From JAGRKR01 sp041397725 (lineage in GTDB: Bacteria > Pseudomonadota > Alphaproteobacteria > Rhizobiales > Hyphomicrobiaceae): 64,000 nucleotides of DNA. Position 1 is the first letter of the stretch. The number at the start of each line of letters is the position of its first letter. The position numbers were made by a program, and so were the translations under genes. The notes beneath the pieces were generated by a model. It had not been told where the DNA came from and searched no databases. It was given only the letters and a program-made list of their open reading frames with translations. The stretch covers positions 397,991 through 461,990 of the forward strand of contig JAWKVZ010000003.1 in the NCBI GenBank assembly GCA_041397725.1, given 5' to 3'. Positions 1-8,605 of this stretch are shown here, one piece after another.

Positions 1-436
1 TGAGCGTGACCGCACTGATGATCACCACCTGCACGGCGTCGGCGTCGGAGATGCCGAGGATGTTGCCGAGCACGATCGACTGCACGTTGACCGAAGTCGG
101 GTTGATCGAGACGATCAACAGGCCGGCGGCGAAGAACGAGGTGAAGACGAGGCCGATGATGGCGTCCTCGCGCAGGCGCGTCTGCGCGCGCACGAAGGCC
201 ATGCCGAGCGCGGCCAGCAGGCCCGCGAGGAAGGCGCCGAGGGCATAGGGCACCTTGAGCAGGTAGGCGGTGGCGACGCCCGGCACGATGGCATGGCCGA
301 GAGCGTCCCCGATCAGCGACCAGCCGCGCAGCATGAGGAAGGCCGAGAGAAACGCACACGTGCCGCCCACGAGCGCCGACACCCACATGGCCTTGACCAT
401 GTAGTCGTAGGCGAAAGGCACGAGCAGCTCGCTCAT
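1..436 (-). CDS. Metal (Mn/Zn-type) ABC transporter permease, partial
   Basis: Inner-membrane channel subunit of the ABC-3 family (MntB/SitC/ZnuB type). About 145 N-terminal residues are visible, from ATG at 436; the C-terminus lies beyond the window edge. The visible part has the family's hydrophobic segments and the conserved stretch around LRGWSLIGDALGHAIVPG, which is very typical of these permeases. The start overlaps the end of the upstream ATPase gene by 4 bp, so the two are probably translationally coupled. With the binding protein and ATPase it forms a complete importer. The neighbouring mntR gene argues for manganese over zinc; the metal itself is inferred. Confidence 0.92.
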   Translation of the reverse strand, partial: MSELLVPFAYDYMVKAMWVSALVGGTCAFLSAFLMLRGWSLIGDALGHAIVPGVATAYLLKVPYALGAFLAGLLAALGMAFVRAQTRLREDAIIGLVFTSFFAAGLLIVSINPTSVNVQSIVLGNILGISDADAVQVVIISAVTL

Positions 437-1362
437 TTGCCCGGCTCCTTGTCGCCGTGGCCGAGCGGCGCGTCGGACGCCTTGCGATGGCCGTAGAAGA
501 CGACCGGGCGCTCGTCGTCGGTCAGAACGGTGACGCCGCGACGGTCGTCGTCATCGTGCAGCGCGCTGCCAGCGATGCGGAAATGGCGGAGCACGCCGCC
601 GAAGGCGCGCTCGAGATTGGCCTGTGTGAACGTGCTCTCGGTCGATCCGGCCGCCAGCACGGTACGCCGGATCAATACGACCTGGTTGCAGAACTCCGGC
701 ACGCTGCCAAGGTTGTGCGTGGACACCAGCATCAGGCGGCCCTCACCCTTGAGGTCCTTCATCAGGTCGATGATGGCCGTCTCGGTCTTGACGTCGACCC
801 CGGTAAACGGCTCGTCGAGCAGGATGACCAGCCCGTCCTGGGCAAGCGCGCGGGCCAGGAAGACCCGCTTCCTCTGCCCTCCCGACAGTTCCCCGATCTG
901 CCGCTTGCGATACTCGCTCATGCCGACGCGCTCGAGGGCGGTGTCGACGGCGCGCCGATCGGCGGCGGCGGCGATGCGCAGGAACCCCATGTGCCCGTAG
1001 CGCCCCATCATCACCACGTCCTCGACGAGCACGGGGAAATTCCAGTCGACATCCTCGGCCTGTGGCACGTAGGCGACGAGATTGCGCCGGCGCGCCTCGC
1101 GTGCGTCGAGCCCGGCGATGCGGATGCTGCCCGCGCCCGGCGCGACGAACCCCATGATCGCCTTGAAGAGTGTGGACTTGCCGGAGCCGTTGATGCCGAC
1201 GAGGCCGCAGATGCTGCTTGGTCCGAGGGTGAACGAGGCATCGGCGAGGGCGGTGGTGCCGTTGGGGTAGGTGACGGTGACGCCCTGGACGTCCAGTGAG
1301 GCGACAGGCCCTTCTGCTGCGCGCGCATTGGCGGGGTCAACAGGCTTCGGCATGAGCGTCAT
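433..1362 (-). CDS. Metal ABC transporter ATP-binding protein (MntA/SitB-like)
   Basis: ATPase of the Mn/Zn importer, 309 residues. It shows Walker A GINGSGKST at 56-64, Q-loop at VPQ 99-101, signature ELSGGQ at 158-163, Walker B ILLDEP and the H-loop histidine in STHN near 216. About 60 residues after the ATPase core, including a run of Asp (HDDDD), form a C-terminal extension not needed for catalysis. The ATG start overlaps the stop of the binding-protein gene (ATGA), and its own end overlaps the permease start, so the three genes form one tight operon transcribed leftward from the mntR intergenic region. Confidence 0.95.
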   Translation of the reverse strand: MTLMPKPVDPANARAAEGPVASLDVQGVTVTYPNGTTALADASFTLGPSSICGLVGINGSGKSTLFKAIMGFVAPGAGSIRIAGLDAREARRRNLVAYVPQAEDVDWNFPVLVEDVVMMGRYGHMGFLRIAAAADRRAVDTALERVGMSEYRKRQIGELSGGQRKRVFLARALAQDGLVILLDEPFTGVDVKTETAIIDLMKDLKGEGRLMLVSTHNLGSVPEFCNQVVLIRRTVLAAGSTESTFTQANLERAFGGVLRHFRIAGSALHDDDDRRGVTVLTDDERPVVFYGHRKASDAPLGHGDKEPGK

Positions 1363-2315
1363 CGTCCGAACCCCCTGGCGATGGTGTCGACGGTGACCGA
1401 AAGCAGCTCGAGGTAGCTCGGCACCGGGCCGCCCGGCGCACTCAGGCTGTCCACGTAGAGCACGCCGCCATAGCGCGCGCCGGTCTCCTTGGCGATCTGG
1501 CGGGCCGGCTTGTCGGAGATGGTGCTTTCGCTGAAGATGACGGGGACTTTGTGCTTGCGCATGAGGTCGATGACGCGCCGGACCTGGCGCGGCGTTCCCT
1601 GCTCGTCGGCGTTGATCGGCCAGATGTAGAGCTCCTTGAGCTCGTAGTCGCGCGCGAGGTAGCTGAAGGCGCCTTCGCTCGTGACGAGCCAGCGCTCGGC
1701 CGCAGGGATCGCCGCGAGCCGCGCGCGCAGCGGCGCATCGATGGCCTTGATCCGGGCGGCATAGGCGGCGGCGTTGCGATTATAGGCCTCGGCGTTGGCG
1801 GGGTCGTGCTTGACCAGGGCCCGGCGGATGTTCTCGACGTAGACCAGCGCATTGCGCGGTGACATCCAGGCGTGGGGGTTCGGCTTGCCGCGATACGGTC
1901 CCTGCGAGATGCCCATGGGCTCGATGCCGTCGGAGATCACCACGCTCGGAACACCCTTGACGTTCTGGAAGAAGCGTTCGAACCAGCGCTCGAGATTGAG
2001 GCCGTTCCAGATCACGAGCTGCGCGGACTGCGCCTTGACGATGTCGCCCGGCGTCGGCTGGTAGTCGTGGATCTCGGCGCCGCGCTTGGTGATGGAGTCG
2101 ACCACGGCGGCCGTGCCGGCGACACTCTGGGCGATATCCTGAATGACGGTGAAGGTCGTGACGACGCGGAACGGCTTCTTCACCGGCGTCTTAGCGCGGG
2201 CGGTGGCGGTCGTGGCGGCGAGTGCCAGGACGGCGAGCCAGGCCAGCACGGCCAGGCGTGCGCGCGGGCGCCGCTCCGCTGGCTTCACTACGAGATGAGC
2301 TTTCATCTTGGGCAT
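1359..2315 (-). CDS. Metal ABC transporter substrate-binding protein (cluster A-I)
   Basis: Periplasmic metal-binding protein, 318 residues from ATG at 2315 (a second in-frame ATG lies at 2306). A basic N-terminus and hydrophobic stretch ending near ATARA is a signal peptide. The four expected metal ligands are visible: H83 (HDYQPTP), H148 (NPHAWMSP), E214 (TSEGAFSY) and D289 (YVDSLS). The His-His-Glu-Asp set and the HDYQPTP motif match SitA/PsaA/MntC proteins, and there is no His-rich loop as in many ZnuA proteins, which favours Mn or Fe over Zn. It is first in the leftward operon and is probably repressed by the divergent MntR. Confidence 0.94.
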   Translation of the reverse strand: MPKMKAHLVVKPAERRPRARLAVLAWLAVLALAATTATARAKTPVKKPFRVVTTFTVIQDIAQSVAGTAAVVDSITKRGAEIHDYQPTPGDIVKAQSAQLVIWNGLNLERWFERFFQNVKGVPSVVISDGIEPMGISQGPYRGKPNPHAWMSPRNALVYVENIRRALVKHDPANAEAYNRNAAAYAARIKAIDAPLRARLAAIPAAERWLVTSEGAFSYLARDYELKELYIWPINADEQGTPRQVRRVIDLMRKHKVPVIFSESTISDKPARQIAKETGARYGGVLYVDSLSAPGGPVPSYLELLSVTVDTIARGFGR

Positions 2316-2432
2316 GAGTGCGCTTCTACCGAACGACGTGACACCAGCCGTTTTGCCCTCGCTCGCCAGCGGTCCGCGCCGCGCACGTCGGCGTGGCAGC
2401 CACCGTGGCGAAGCCGCATTAGGGGCTGCGCT

Positions 2433-2457
2433 AAAAGTTAGGTAGTGCTAAACTTGT
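2433..2457. promoter_or_regulatory. Candidate MntR operator between metal transporter and mntR
   Basis: An imperfect AT-rich inverted repeat (AAGTTAG, six-base spacer, CTAAACTT) stands out in otherwise GC-rich sequence in the divergent promoter region, 48 bp upstream of mntR. Its size and position fit an autoregulatory MntR box controlling both directions. The assignment is inferred from position and symmetry only. Confidence 0.45.
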
Positions 2458-2504
2458 TGTCAACTGCGCAATGGTGTAGGGCTGGCGGGGGAAGGACAGC
2501 GCAC

Positions 2505-2948
2505 ATGACGACGCCTGACGACCTCGACGAGAAGACGCGCGCGCAGGCCGAGCGCTTTCAGCGCGTGCGCGAGGCCCATCAGACCGAGCTCAAGGAAGAC
2601 TACGTGGAGCTGATCGCCGATCTCATCGACGAGACCGGCGAGGCGCGCGTCGTCGATCTCGCCGGCCGGCTCGGCGTCTCCAACGCCACGGTGAACAACG
2701 CCATCCAGCGCCTGCAGCGCGACGGTCTCGTCACCAGCAAACCCTATCGCTCGATCTTCCTCACGGAGCAGGGCCAGGAGCTGGCGGCGGCAGCACGCGA
2801 GCGCCATCAACTGGTGCGCGACTTCCTGGTTGCGCTCGGCATCGATGCCGAGATCGCGGATTCCGATGCCGAAGGCATCGAGCACCACGTCAGCGAGCAG
2901 ACGCTCGCGGCGTTTCGCAAGTTCCTGGGCACGTCGCGCAGGTCCTGA
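2505..2948 (+). CDS. mntR: MntR-type manganese-responsive transcriptional regulator
   Basis: DtxR/MntR-family repressor, 147 residues. ATG 2505 is chosen because it follows a purine-rich GGGGGAAGGACAG stretch and gives the usual family length. An N-terminal winged helix-turn-helix is visible (VVDLAGRLGVSNATVNNAIQ), then the metal-binding and dimerisation helices with the EGIEHHVSE motif whose Glu and His residues bind Mn in MntR. There is no SH3-like C-terminal domain, which fits MntR and not DtxR/IdeR. It is divergent from the metal ABC operon, the usual arrangement for Mn-dependent repression of Mn uptake. Confidence 0.93.
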   Translation: MTTPDDLDEKTRAQAERFQRVREAHQTELKEDYVELIADLIDETGEARVVDLAGRLGVSNATVNNAIQRLQRDGLVTSKPYRSIFLTEQGQELAAAARERHQLVRDFLVALGIDAEIADSDAEGIEHHVSEQTLAAFRKFLGTSRRS

Positions 2949-2962
2949 GGCGTCCTGGCAGA

Positions 2963-3781
2963 TCAGCCGCGCGGCGCCTCGTGCCAACCGAGCCAGTCGG
3001 CGATGGCCTCGCCCATGACCAGTCGCTTGTCGGCTTCCGGCAGCCAGGACAGGTGCTCGGTCACGTGCGTCACGCACTCCCGCCAGGAGCACGGCATGCG
3101 CGTGATATCGGTGCCCCAGAACATGCGGCGCGGGCCGAAGGCGTCATAGATGGCGCGGTAACGGGGGGCGAGACTTGCGAAGGGATAGCCGTCGCTCACG
3201 TACTGCGGCCCGCCCGTCACCTTGACGGCGACGTTGGCGTGGCGGGCCAACGCCAGCACCTGCGGCAGGCTGGCGAACGCGGCGTCGTCCGTATTGCCGC
3301 GAAAGACGCCGAAGTGGTCGACGATGAGGCGCAGGCCCGGATGTCGCGTGGCGATCTCCCCGACGAGGGGCAGGAAGTCGCCGGCCAGCAGGGCGATGGG
3401 CAACCCGAGGCGCTCGGCCGCCGGCCACAGCCAATCCATCGTGCCGTCATGCGGCCAGCTCTTCATGTGCGGCTTCAGGAACGTATAGCGCAGGCCGAGC
3501 ATGCCCGGCTGGTCCTTCCAGGTTTCGATGAGGCCGCGCTTTAGCGGCTCGTCGAGCGGGATGCGGCCGAGGATGGCGAAGCGTCCGGGATAGCGGCGCA
3601 CGGCGTCGATGGCCTGCGCGTTGGAATCCTCGTCCCAGCTCGGCGGGTGCAGGATGGCGCCGGAGATGCCAGCCGCATCCATGTCGGCGATGGCCTCTTC
3701 GACCAGATACGGCGTCGTGCGGTGCGGTGGCACGACCGTTCCCTTGCGCCAGAGGTGGATCTGCGCGTCGATGATCTTCAT
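2963..3781 (-). CDS. Amidohydrolase family 2 (TIM-barrel) metal-dependent hydrolase
   Basis: A 272-residue amidohydrolase-2 protein, the family that includes 2-pyrone-4,6-dicarboxylate lactonase and related hydrolases and decarboxylases. The N-terminus MKIIDAQIHLW keeps the Asp and one His of the usual metal motif. The barrel strand motifs RLIVDHFG and MFWGTDITRMPC near the C-terminus are typical. The start at 3781 is the beginning of the conserved domain; an open frame further upstream has no similarity. It is followed leftward of an LLM-type oxidoreductase on the same strand, suggesting a small catabolic pair. The substrate is unknown. Confidence 0.88.
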   Translation of the reverse strand: MKIIDAQIHLWRKGTVVPPHRTTPYLVEEAIADMDAAGISGAILHPPSWDEDSNAQAIDAVRRYPGRFAILGRIPLDEPLKRGLIETWKDQPGMLGLRYTFLKPHMKSWPHDGTMDWLWPAAERLGLPIALLAGDFLPLVGEIATRHPGLRLIVDHFGVFRGNTDDAAFASLPQVLALARHANVAVKVTGGPQYVSDGYPFASLAPRYRAIYDAFGPRRMFWGTDITRMPCSWRECVTHVTEHLSWLPEADKRLVMGEAIADWLGWHEAPRG

Positions 3782-3816
3782 GGGGCGCTCCCTGGGGTGC
3801 GTCGGATTGTGCGACG

Positions 3817-4755
3817 TCACACGGCGATCGCCGCTCGCGCCTTGGCGACGATTTCCAGATGCCGCTGATGGTCGCCGACGAAGCGCAGCACGAGATGGCC
3901 GGCGCCGGCACGAGCGTAGGCGGCAAGGTAATCTGCGACCCCCGAAGCCGGACCCGCATACCACTCCTGGCGTTTCCTGAGGGCGGCGGCGGGCGCGCCG
4001 TAGTATTGCTCGAGGTAGGCATCGAGGCGCTGGTTGGCGCGCGCGAGATCGTCGTCGATGGAGAGGGTCGTGTAGAGAGAGCCGGTGATCGCGCCGGGAT
4101 CGCGGCCGGCCTCGCGGGCGACGCGCTTGACTTCCGCCCACTTCTGGCCCCAGGCGGTTGCGTCGCCTTCGTTGGGCAGCCAGCCGTCGAAGTGCTTGCC
4201 GGCGCGCTCGAGGCTCGCAGGCACCGCCCCGGCGATCCACAGCGGCGGGCCGCCGGGTCTGGCCGGCGTCGGGCTGAGCGTCGTCTTCTCGACCGTCCAC
4301 AAGCCCTGCCATTCGACGGGTTCGCCACTCCACAGCGCCTTCATCAGCCGCACGCCTTCCATCACGCGTCCGACGCGCTTCTCGAAGGGGACGCCGGCTG
4401 CGGTGAACTCGGCGCGGATCGAGGGAACGTCACGAGCGAGGCCGAGGCCGAGAATGAGGCGGCCTTCCGAGATCTGGTCGATGGTGGCGGCCTGATGGGC
4501 CAGCAGGACGGGGTTGCGCAGCGCCGGCAGCAGCACAGCGGTGCCGATGGCGATCCTGGGAACACGAGCCGCGACGGCTGCGAGAATGGCCAGCGGCTCG
4601 TGGCGTGGCCGCGCCGTCAACGAGTCGCCGACCCAGGCGGAGTCGAAGCCGAGGCCGGCCGCGCGCTCGGCCAGGTCGAGCAAGGGGCGGGCTTCCGGCC
4701 GGCCGGCCATGATCTGCTCGCGAGTGGGAAGAAGATATCCGAGGCGCAGCGTCAC
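3817..4755 (-). CDS. LLM-class flavin-dependent oxidoreductase (luciferase-like)
   Basis: TIM-barrel oxidoreductase of the bacterial luciferase-like superfamily, 312 residues, using FMN or F420. It has the N-terminal strand and helix RLGYLLPTREQ, the GFDSAWVGDSL motif, the barrel core LLPALRNPVLLAHQAATIDQ, GRLILGLGLARD, and PPLWIAGAVPASLERAG. GTG at 4755 is chosen because an AGGAG site lies seven bases upstream and the domain begins immediately after; a TTG at 4827 overlapping the upstream stop is possible but adds 24 unconserved residues. It probably works with the neighbouring amidohydrolase in degradation of an organic compound. Confidence 0.88.
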   Translation of the reverse strand: MTLRLGYLLPTREQIMAGRPEARPLLDLAERAAGLGFDSAWVGDSLTARPRHEPLAILAAVAARVPRIAIGTAVLLPALRNPVLLAHQAATIDQISEGRLILGLGLARDVPSIRAEFTAAGVPFEKRVGRVMEGVRLMKALWSGEPVEWQGLWTVEKTTLSPTPARPGGPPLWIAGAVPASLERAGKHFDGWLPNEGDATAWGQKWAEVKRVAREAGRDPGAITGSLYTTLSIDDDLARANQRLDAYLEQYYGAPAAALRKRQEWYAGPASGVADYLAAYARAGAGHLVLRFVGDHQRHLEIVAKARAAIAV

Positions 4756-4823
4756 GGGCTCACTCCTGGCTTGCTCTGGTGGACGGCGGTCCGCTGCATC
4801 TTCGTCGGTGGGGATGCGGCGGG

Positions 4824-6722
4824 TCAAGCCTGCCGCACCGCGCCCCCGCCCGTGGTGACCGGCGGCTGTGGCGTCAGTGTCCCGGCGGGCGGGCTCACCG
4901 CGAAGAGCCAGGTGGCGGCCTTCGCGAACTCGCTATCCTTGGAAAAGTCCGGCCGGGGACGGAAGCCTTCGCTCTCGGCAATGGCGTGGGCGACGAGTTT
5001 GCGGAAGCTGGCCGTGTCGAAGTAGGCGGTGTGGATGAGCTCGCGCCACGACAGGTAATTCGAGACGAGGTCGGGATAGGCCTTGCGGCGGTCGGCGAAG
5101 GCCAGCTCGCTGATGGCATTGCGGAACTTGGCCAGCGACTGGCTGGCCATGGCGTTGCTGTGGTTCGAGAGCTGATCGCCGATCTCGGCGGGCAGGAACG
5201 CCTGCGTAGTGTCGAGCCAGGGCGGGCGCGGCGCGGCGCCCAATGCGACCTCGCTCTCGGTGTCGTTGCCGAGCGAGGCGCGCTTGATTTCCGACCAGGT
5301 GAGCGAGTCGAGCGCGCTGGCGAGCCAGCCGCTGACGAAACGACCGATGAACTGGACGAACAGGCAGACGAGGACGGCGGTGATGCCGAACAGGATCGGT
5401 ATGAGCAGCACTGGGGCCAGGAAGCGCAGGACGCCGCCGAAGGCCGACCAGCGAACGTTGTCATCGCCGAAGACGCTGACCACGCGGTCGGTGATCAGAT
5501 GCATGATGAGATCGCTGTTGAGCGCCTTGTTCGTGCCGCCGTCGCACAGGCTCCCACACGACTTGCCGTCCCTGCTCATGAATTGCCGCCGGAAGCGCTC
5601 TGCCCGCACGAACGTCAGGTAGTCGGGAAACTCGGCATACATCTTCTGCCAGCGCGCGCGCGTTTGCAGGCGCTGTGTCGCGAGCGCCTTGCGCAGGCGC
5701 TCCTGCTCGGCCTGCGGCAGGCCCGGCGTGGCCAGTTGTCGGCGTGCCTCGGCCATGCTTCGCCACATCTGGCTGGATTCGAGGCGTATGGCGTTGAACC
5801 GCGCCGCGCGCGCCTCGTAATTCGGGACGACATAGACGTTCTTCACCAGATAGTCGGCGACGCGGTTCATGAGGCCGGGCGAGAACACCAGAGCCAGATA
5901 GGTCAGCGGCAACACGAAGACGGAGAGCATGGCGAGCCCGCCCACTGCGAACTCGCGATCGAAGATCGAGAACTGCATGCTTTTGAGCGCCGTCAGACCC
6001 TGTACCGCCTCGTCGTCCTCGTGCGTGAGCGAGAGCCATCTGCCGCCGAAATACTCCTTCGCGCGCGCCTTCACGCGTGGACTGTGGACGTGGAGGTCGC
6101 GGCGCTCGGCGATGCGCCAGAAGATGTAGCAGAGCAGGAAGGGCAGCATCATCAGCGCGCCGGAGATGCCGAGACGCATCAGCCGGCGGTCGGCGAACGA
6201 GCTGAAATCGCCATAGACGATCTGCGCGCCCAGCCCGAACAGGAGCATGAACAGCAGCATCAGCGTGGCGACATAGATCGCCCGGTTGATGAACGAGAGG
6301 CGCGTGAACAGGAACCGTTCCTTGCGGAGGGTGACGAACGGCGTTCCGACCGTAATCCAGCGCTTCAAGCCGGGCAGCATCTGGCGCTTCGCGGCCGCTC
6401 TCAGCAGCGCCGCCGATACGACGGAACCGCCGTGGCTGTGGGCGACGAGGCAGTAGGGCTCGTTCTGTTTCTCGAGGTCGAGCAGGACGCCGAGCAGCCG
6501 CCGCCCAGCTTCCCGGCGGTCGGCCTCGCTGTTATCGCCGCTCCAGATGAACGGTAGAAAGCGGGGCGATCCGCCCTCGCTCTCCAGCAGGGCCTGGCAG
6601 TCCTTGTCGAAGTCGCTGCCGGTCTGCCACCAGGCTGGCGGCCCGTTGGCAACGAGCCCGGCAGTTCCGGACGGAACCGCGGTGTGGGCAAACGTCCCAT
6701 GCACCGTCACGATCGTGGCCAT
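4824..6722 (-). CDS. Membrane-anchored alpha/beta-hydrolase (lipase/esterase-like)
   Basis: A 632-residue protein whose first ~130 residues form an alpha/beta-hydrolase start: the VHGTF oxyanion loop at residues 7-11 and the nucleophile motif CLVAHSHGGS with Ser96. About four hydrophobic helices follow (LLFMLLFGLGAQIVY; ALMMLPFLLCYIFW; LAMLSVFVLPLTYLALVF; and LIPILFGITAVLVCLFVQFI), with a long charged region between them. ATG 6722 is chosen for its strong GGGAGGGGAGC site; an upstream in-frame start gives an unconserved extension. Similar large esterase and transmembrane proteins occur in Rhizobiales, but I know no proven substrate. Confidence 0.8.
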   Translation of the reverse strand: MATIVTVHGTFAHTAVPSGTAGLVANGPPAWWQTGSDFDKDCQALLESEGGSPRFLPFIWSGDNSEADRREAGRRLLGVLLDLEKQNEPYCLVAHSHGGSVVSAALLRAAAKRQMLPGLKRWITVGTPFVTLRKERFLFTRLSFINRAIYVATLMLLFMLLFGLGAQIVYGDFSSFADRRLMRLGISGALMMLPFLLCYIFWRIAERRDLHVHSPRVKARAKEYFGGRWLSLTHEDDEAVQGLTALKSMQFSIFDREFAVGGLAMLSVFVLPLTYLALVFSPGLMNRVADYLVKNVYVVPNYEARAARFNAIRLESSQMWRSMAEARRQLATPGLPQAEQERLRKALATQRLQTRARWQKMYAEFPDYLTFVRAERFRRQFMSRDGKSCGSLCDGGTNKALNSDLIMHLITDRVVSVFGDDNVRWSAFGGVLRFLAPVLLIPILFGITAVLVCLFVQFIGRFVSGWLASALDSLTWSEIKRASLGNDTESEVALGAAPRPPWLDTTQAFLPAEIGDQLSNHSNAMASQSLAKFRNAISELAFADRRKAYPDLVSNYLSWRELIHTAYFDTASFRKLVAHAIAESEGFRPRPDFSKDSEFAKAATWLFAVSPPAGTLTPQPPVTTGGGAVRQA

Positions 6723-6954
6723 GTGCTCCCCTCCCCATCGCTCCGCTCGGACAGTGGATGTCGCCGGCCGCAAGAGGGCGCCAGCGAGCTTCCAATGAGC
6801 CGAAACGCGTTCATGCGAGGTCGTTGTGACAGTAGTGCGGCAGCGGAGCAATCGGGTACGCGGCCGAGGCGCTCACGCCAAGGTGAAAAGTCGTGTCAAA
6901 ACCGGAGCTTCCGAGGCCATTGAAACGCCGGGCGGTGCGCCCAAGTGTGTGGCC

Positions 6955-7239
6955 ATGATCAAACTCGTGCTCGCAGGGGTGGCCGTGCCATTGCTCGCCG
7001 GCGGCGTTATGCTGTTGGCGCTCCTGGCAACCCTGCCCGGCAATGGCGCCGGTCCCGAGGCCAATGCGGTCTCCTTCGCCTACGGCAAGGCGGCCCGTCC
7101 GGTCGCGTCTGCTGGCCTGCCGACCTCACGCGGCGACCGCGACGAGCTGCTGGAGGAAGATCTGACCCTGCGCGCGCAGGCGCGCCAGAAGGCCTCCGAC
7201 GACGAGCCGATGGTGCTCTGCCAGGCGCTGACCCATTGA
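6955..7239 (+). CDS. Small hypothetical protein with N-terminal membrane segment
   Basis: A 94-residue protein starting MIKLVLAGVAVPLLAGG, with one hydrophobic helix (residues 3-28) that could be a signal anchor or uncleaved signal peptide, followed by a charged, probably helical tail (RDELLEEDLTLRAQARQKA). No family is recognised. ATG 6955 is the first start that puts the hydrophobic segment at the N-terminus; the upstream open frame is basic and unlikely. It is divergent from the esterase gene and stands alone. Confidence 0.55.
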   Translation: MIKLVLAGVAVPLLAGGVMLLALLATLPGNGAGPEANAVSFAYGKAARPVASAGLPTSRGDRDELLEEDLTLRAQARQKASDDEPMVLCQALTH

Positions 7240-7278
7240 GGGAGCGAAAGTGCGGGGCGTGGTTGACGGGTCGTTAAC

Positions 7279-7397
7279 GCACGCGTTGGCAGCGTTGCGC
7301 GCTTCCATTTCGAGCGACCGCACTTGTTCCTGAGTTGTCGGGTGCGAGTCACGCTCTCGCTGGCAGCGCTTCGCGCTTCCATCTCGACCGACCGCAC
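7279..7397 (-). repeat. Two tandem copies of a dispersed intergenic repeat (copy set 1)
   Basis: Read on the minus strand from 7397, a unit begins GTGCGGTCGGTCGAGATGGA, continues through a GCGCGAAGCGCT block and an inner GAGAGCGTGACTCGCAC, and is followed after CTCAGGA by a second, more diverged unit beginning GTGCGGTCGCTCGAAATGGA. The same two-unit layout occurs in the opposite orientation at 12058-12166. The units fill the gap between the 94-residue protein and the acetyltransferase. They carry no gene. Confidence 0.75.
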
Positions 7398-7398
7398 C

Positions 7399-7899
7399 CT
7401 AGGGCTCCGCCGCGACCACTCCGGCGTAGTCGGCGAGGGCGCCGTCGCGCAGCTCCAACGCTAGCAGGCGGCTCGGATCGACCGGCCCCTGGAGTGTGAT
7501 CTGGCCCTCCGGAACCCGCACGAAACCAAGCCGGCGGTAGTAGGGCTCGTCGCCCACCAGCAGCACCAGCGCCATGCCCTGGTTGCGCGCGTTGTCGATG
7601 GCCTCGGCGGCGAGAGTGCGGCCGATACCCTGGCCGGCAAGCTCCGGCACGACGGCGAGAGGTCCGAGCAGCAGGACGCCGGATTTCGCTCCGACCGTGA
7701 CCGGCGTGAAACGGACGGCTGCGATCAGGCGGCCATCACGCTCGGCAACGCGGCAGTACGGGGAGATGAGGGCGGTGCCCTCACGAATGCGATAGGCCGT
7801 GCGCGCAAACCGTCCGGGGCTGAAGGCGCGCCGATGCAGGCTGTTGATCGCCGGCAGGTCGTCGGGTGCGGCAGGTCGGCTGGCCACGGCAGGCGGCAT
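7399..7899 (-). CDS. GNAT-family N-acetyltransferase
   Basis: A 166-residue GNAT acetyltransferase that would transfer an acetyl group from acetyl-CoA to an unidentified amine. Visible features are strand beta-4 LLLGPLAVVPELAG, the acetyl-CoA pyrophosphate loop (QGIGRTLAAEAI, matching the Q/R-x-x-G-x-G/A motif), and the later LVGDEPYYRRLGFVRV segment that is characteristic of the YhbS-type subgroup. It is an isolated gene on the minus strand. The substrate cannot be told from sequence. Confidence 0.9.
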   Translation of the reverse strand: MPPAVASRPAAPDDLPAINSLHRRAFSPGRFARTAYRIREGTALISPYCRVAERDGRLIAAVRFTPVTVGAKSGVLLLGPLAVVPELAGQGIGRTLAAEAIDNARNQGMALVLLVGDEPYYRRLGFVRVPEGQITLQGPVDPSRLLALELRDGALADYAGVVAAEP

Positions 7900-8006
7900 C
7901 GCTCGTCGAGCTCCTCGTCGCTACGGATGGCACCACGTTTCCGACGAATTGAGCCGTGCGGTCAATCGTCACCACGTCACAGCCTGAACGCGCCAGGGGG
8001 CCGCTG

Positions 8007-8468
8007 TCACCAGTGGGGTTCTCGCGCACGCCCCGCGAAAACCTCGTCGAGCCGCCGTCGCGTTGCCGTGTGAATGGCCTCGGGCAGCTCCGAGAGGGCG
8101 AAGAAGCCCTGCTCGGCGATCTCGCGGTTGGGAGGCGGTACGCTCGGCTGCGTCCAGGTCCGCACGACGAACAGCGCGATGTGGTCGCCCGGCAGCAGCC
8201 GATGGTTGGAATAGAGGCCGAACAGGTCGGCGCTCCCCTCGACGACCACGCCAGCCTCCTCCAGCAACTCCCGGCGCAGCGCCGTCTCGACCGTCTCCCT
8301 CTTTTCCACGCCGCCGCCGGGGAAATGCCAGCCAGGCCGGTATGTATGCCGGATCAGGAGGACGCGTTGCGAGGCATCGACCACTATGCCCTGCGCCCCC
8401 ATGGTCAGTCCGCGCGTGAGCCGCCAGTAGTGGCGCATGACCTTGAGGGTGAGGCGATAGCGATCCAT
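8007..8468 (-). CDS. Nudix hydrolase
   Basis: A 153-residue Nudix pyrophosphohydrolase. The complete Nudix box (G-x5-E-x7-R-E-U-x-E-E-x-G-U) is present as GGGVEKRE followed by ETALRRELLEEAGV, which gives the Mg-binding loop-helix. The surrounding VLLIRHTYRPGWHFPGGG and the later QGFFALSELPEAI are typical of small general Nudix proteins of the MutT/YjhB type. ATG 8468 starts just before the conserved region and has an AGGACGAG site. It is divergent from the phosphoesterase at 8606. The nucleotide substrate is unknown. Confidence 0.9.
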   Translation of the reverse strand: MDRYRLTLKVMRHYWRLTRGLTMGAQGIVVDASQRVLLIRHTYRPGWHFPGGGVEKRETVETALRRELLEEAGVVVEGSADLFGLYSNHRLLPGDHIALFVVRTWTQPSVPPPNREIAEQGFFALSELPEAIHTATRRRLDEVFAGRAREPHW

Positions 8469-8605
8469 CTCGTCCTGTCTGGGCACCCTTGTCGCCGGAC
8501 TGACCGCCGGTCCGATCGATCGGAGCGACGTGGTCGCCTCGTCTCCCGTTGCGCGCCAACCCACGCTATAGAATGGACCCCCTACACCGATTCCCGGGGC
8601 TGCAC

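Noticed and set aside
5461..6557. Long plus-strand open frame opposite the esterase gene.
   Set aside because: It is the shadow of a GC-rich coding strand: Arg/Ala/Glu/Gln-rich with no domain, while the minus-strand product has clear hydrolase and membrane features.
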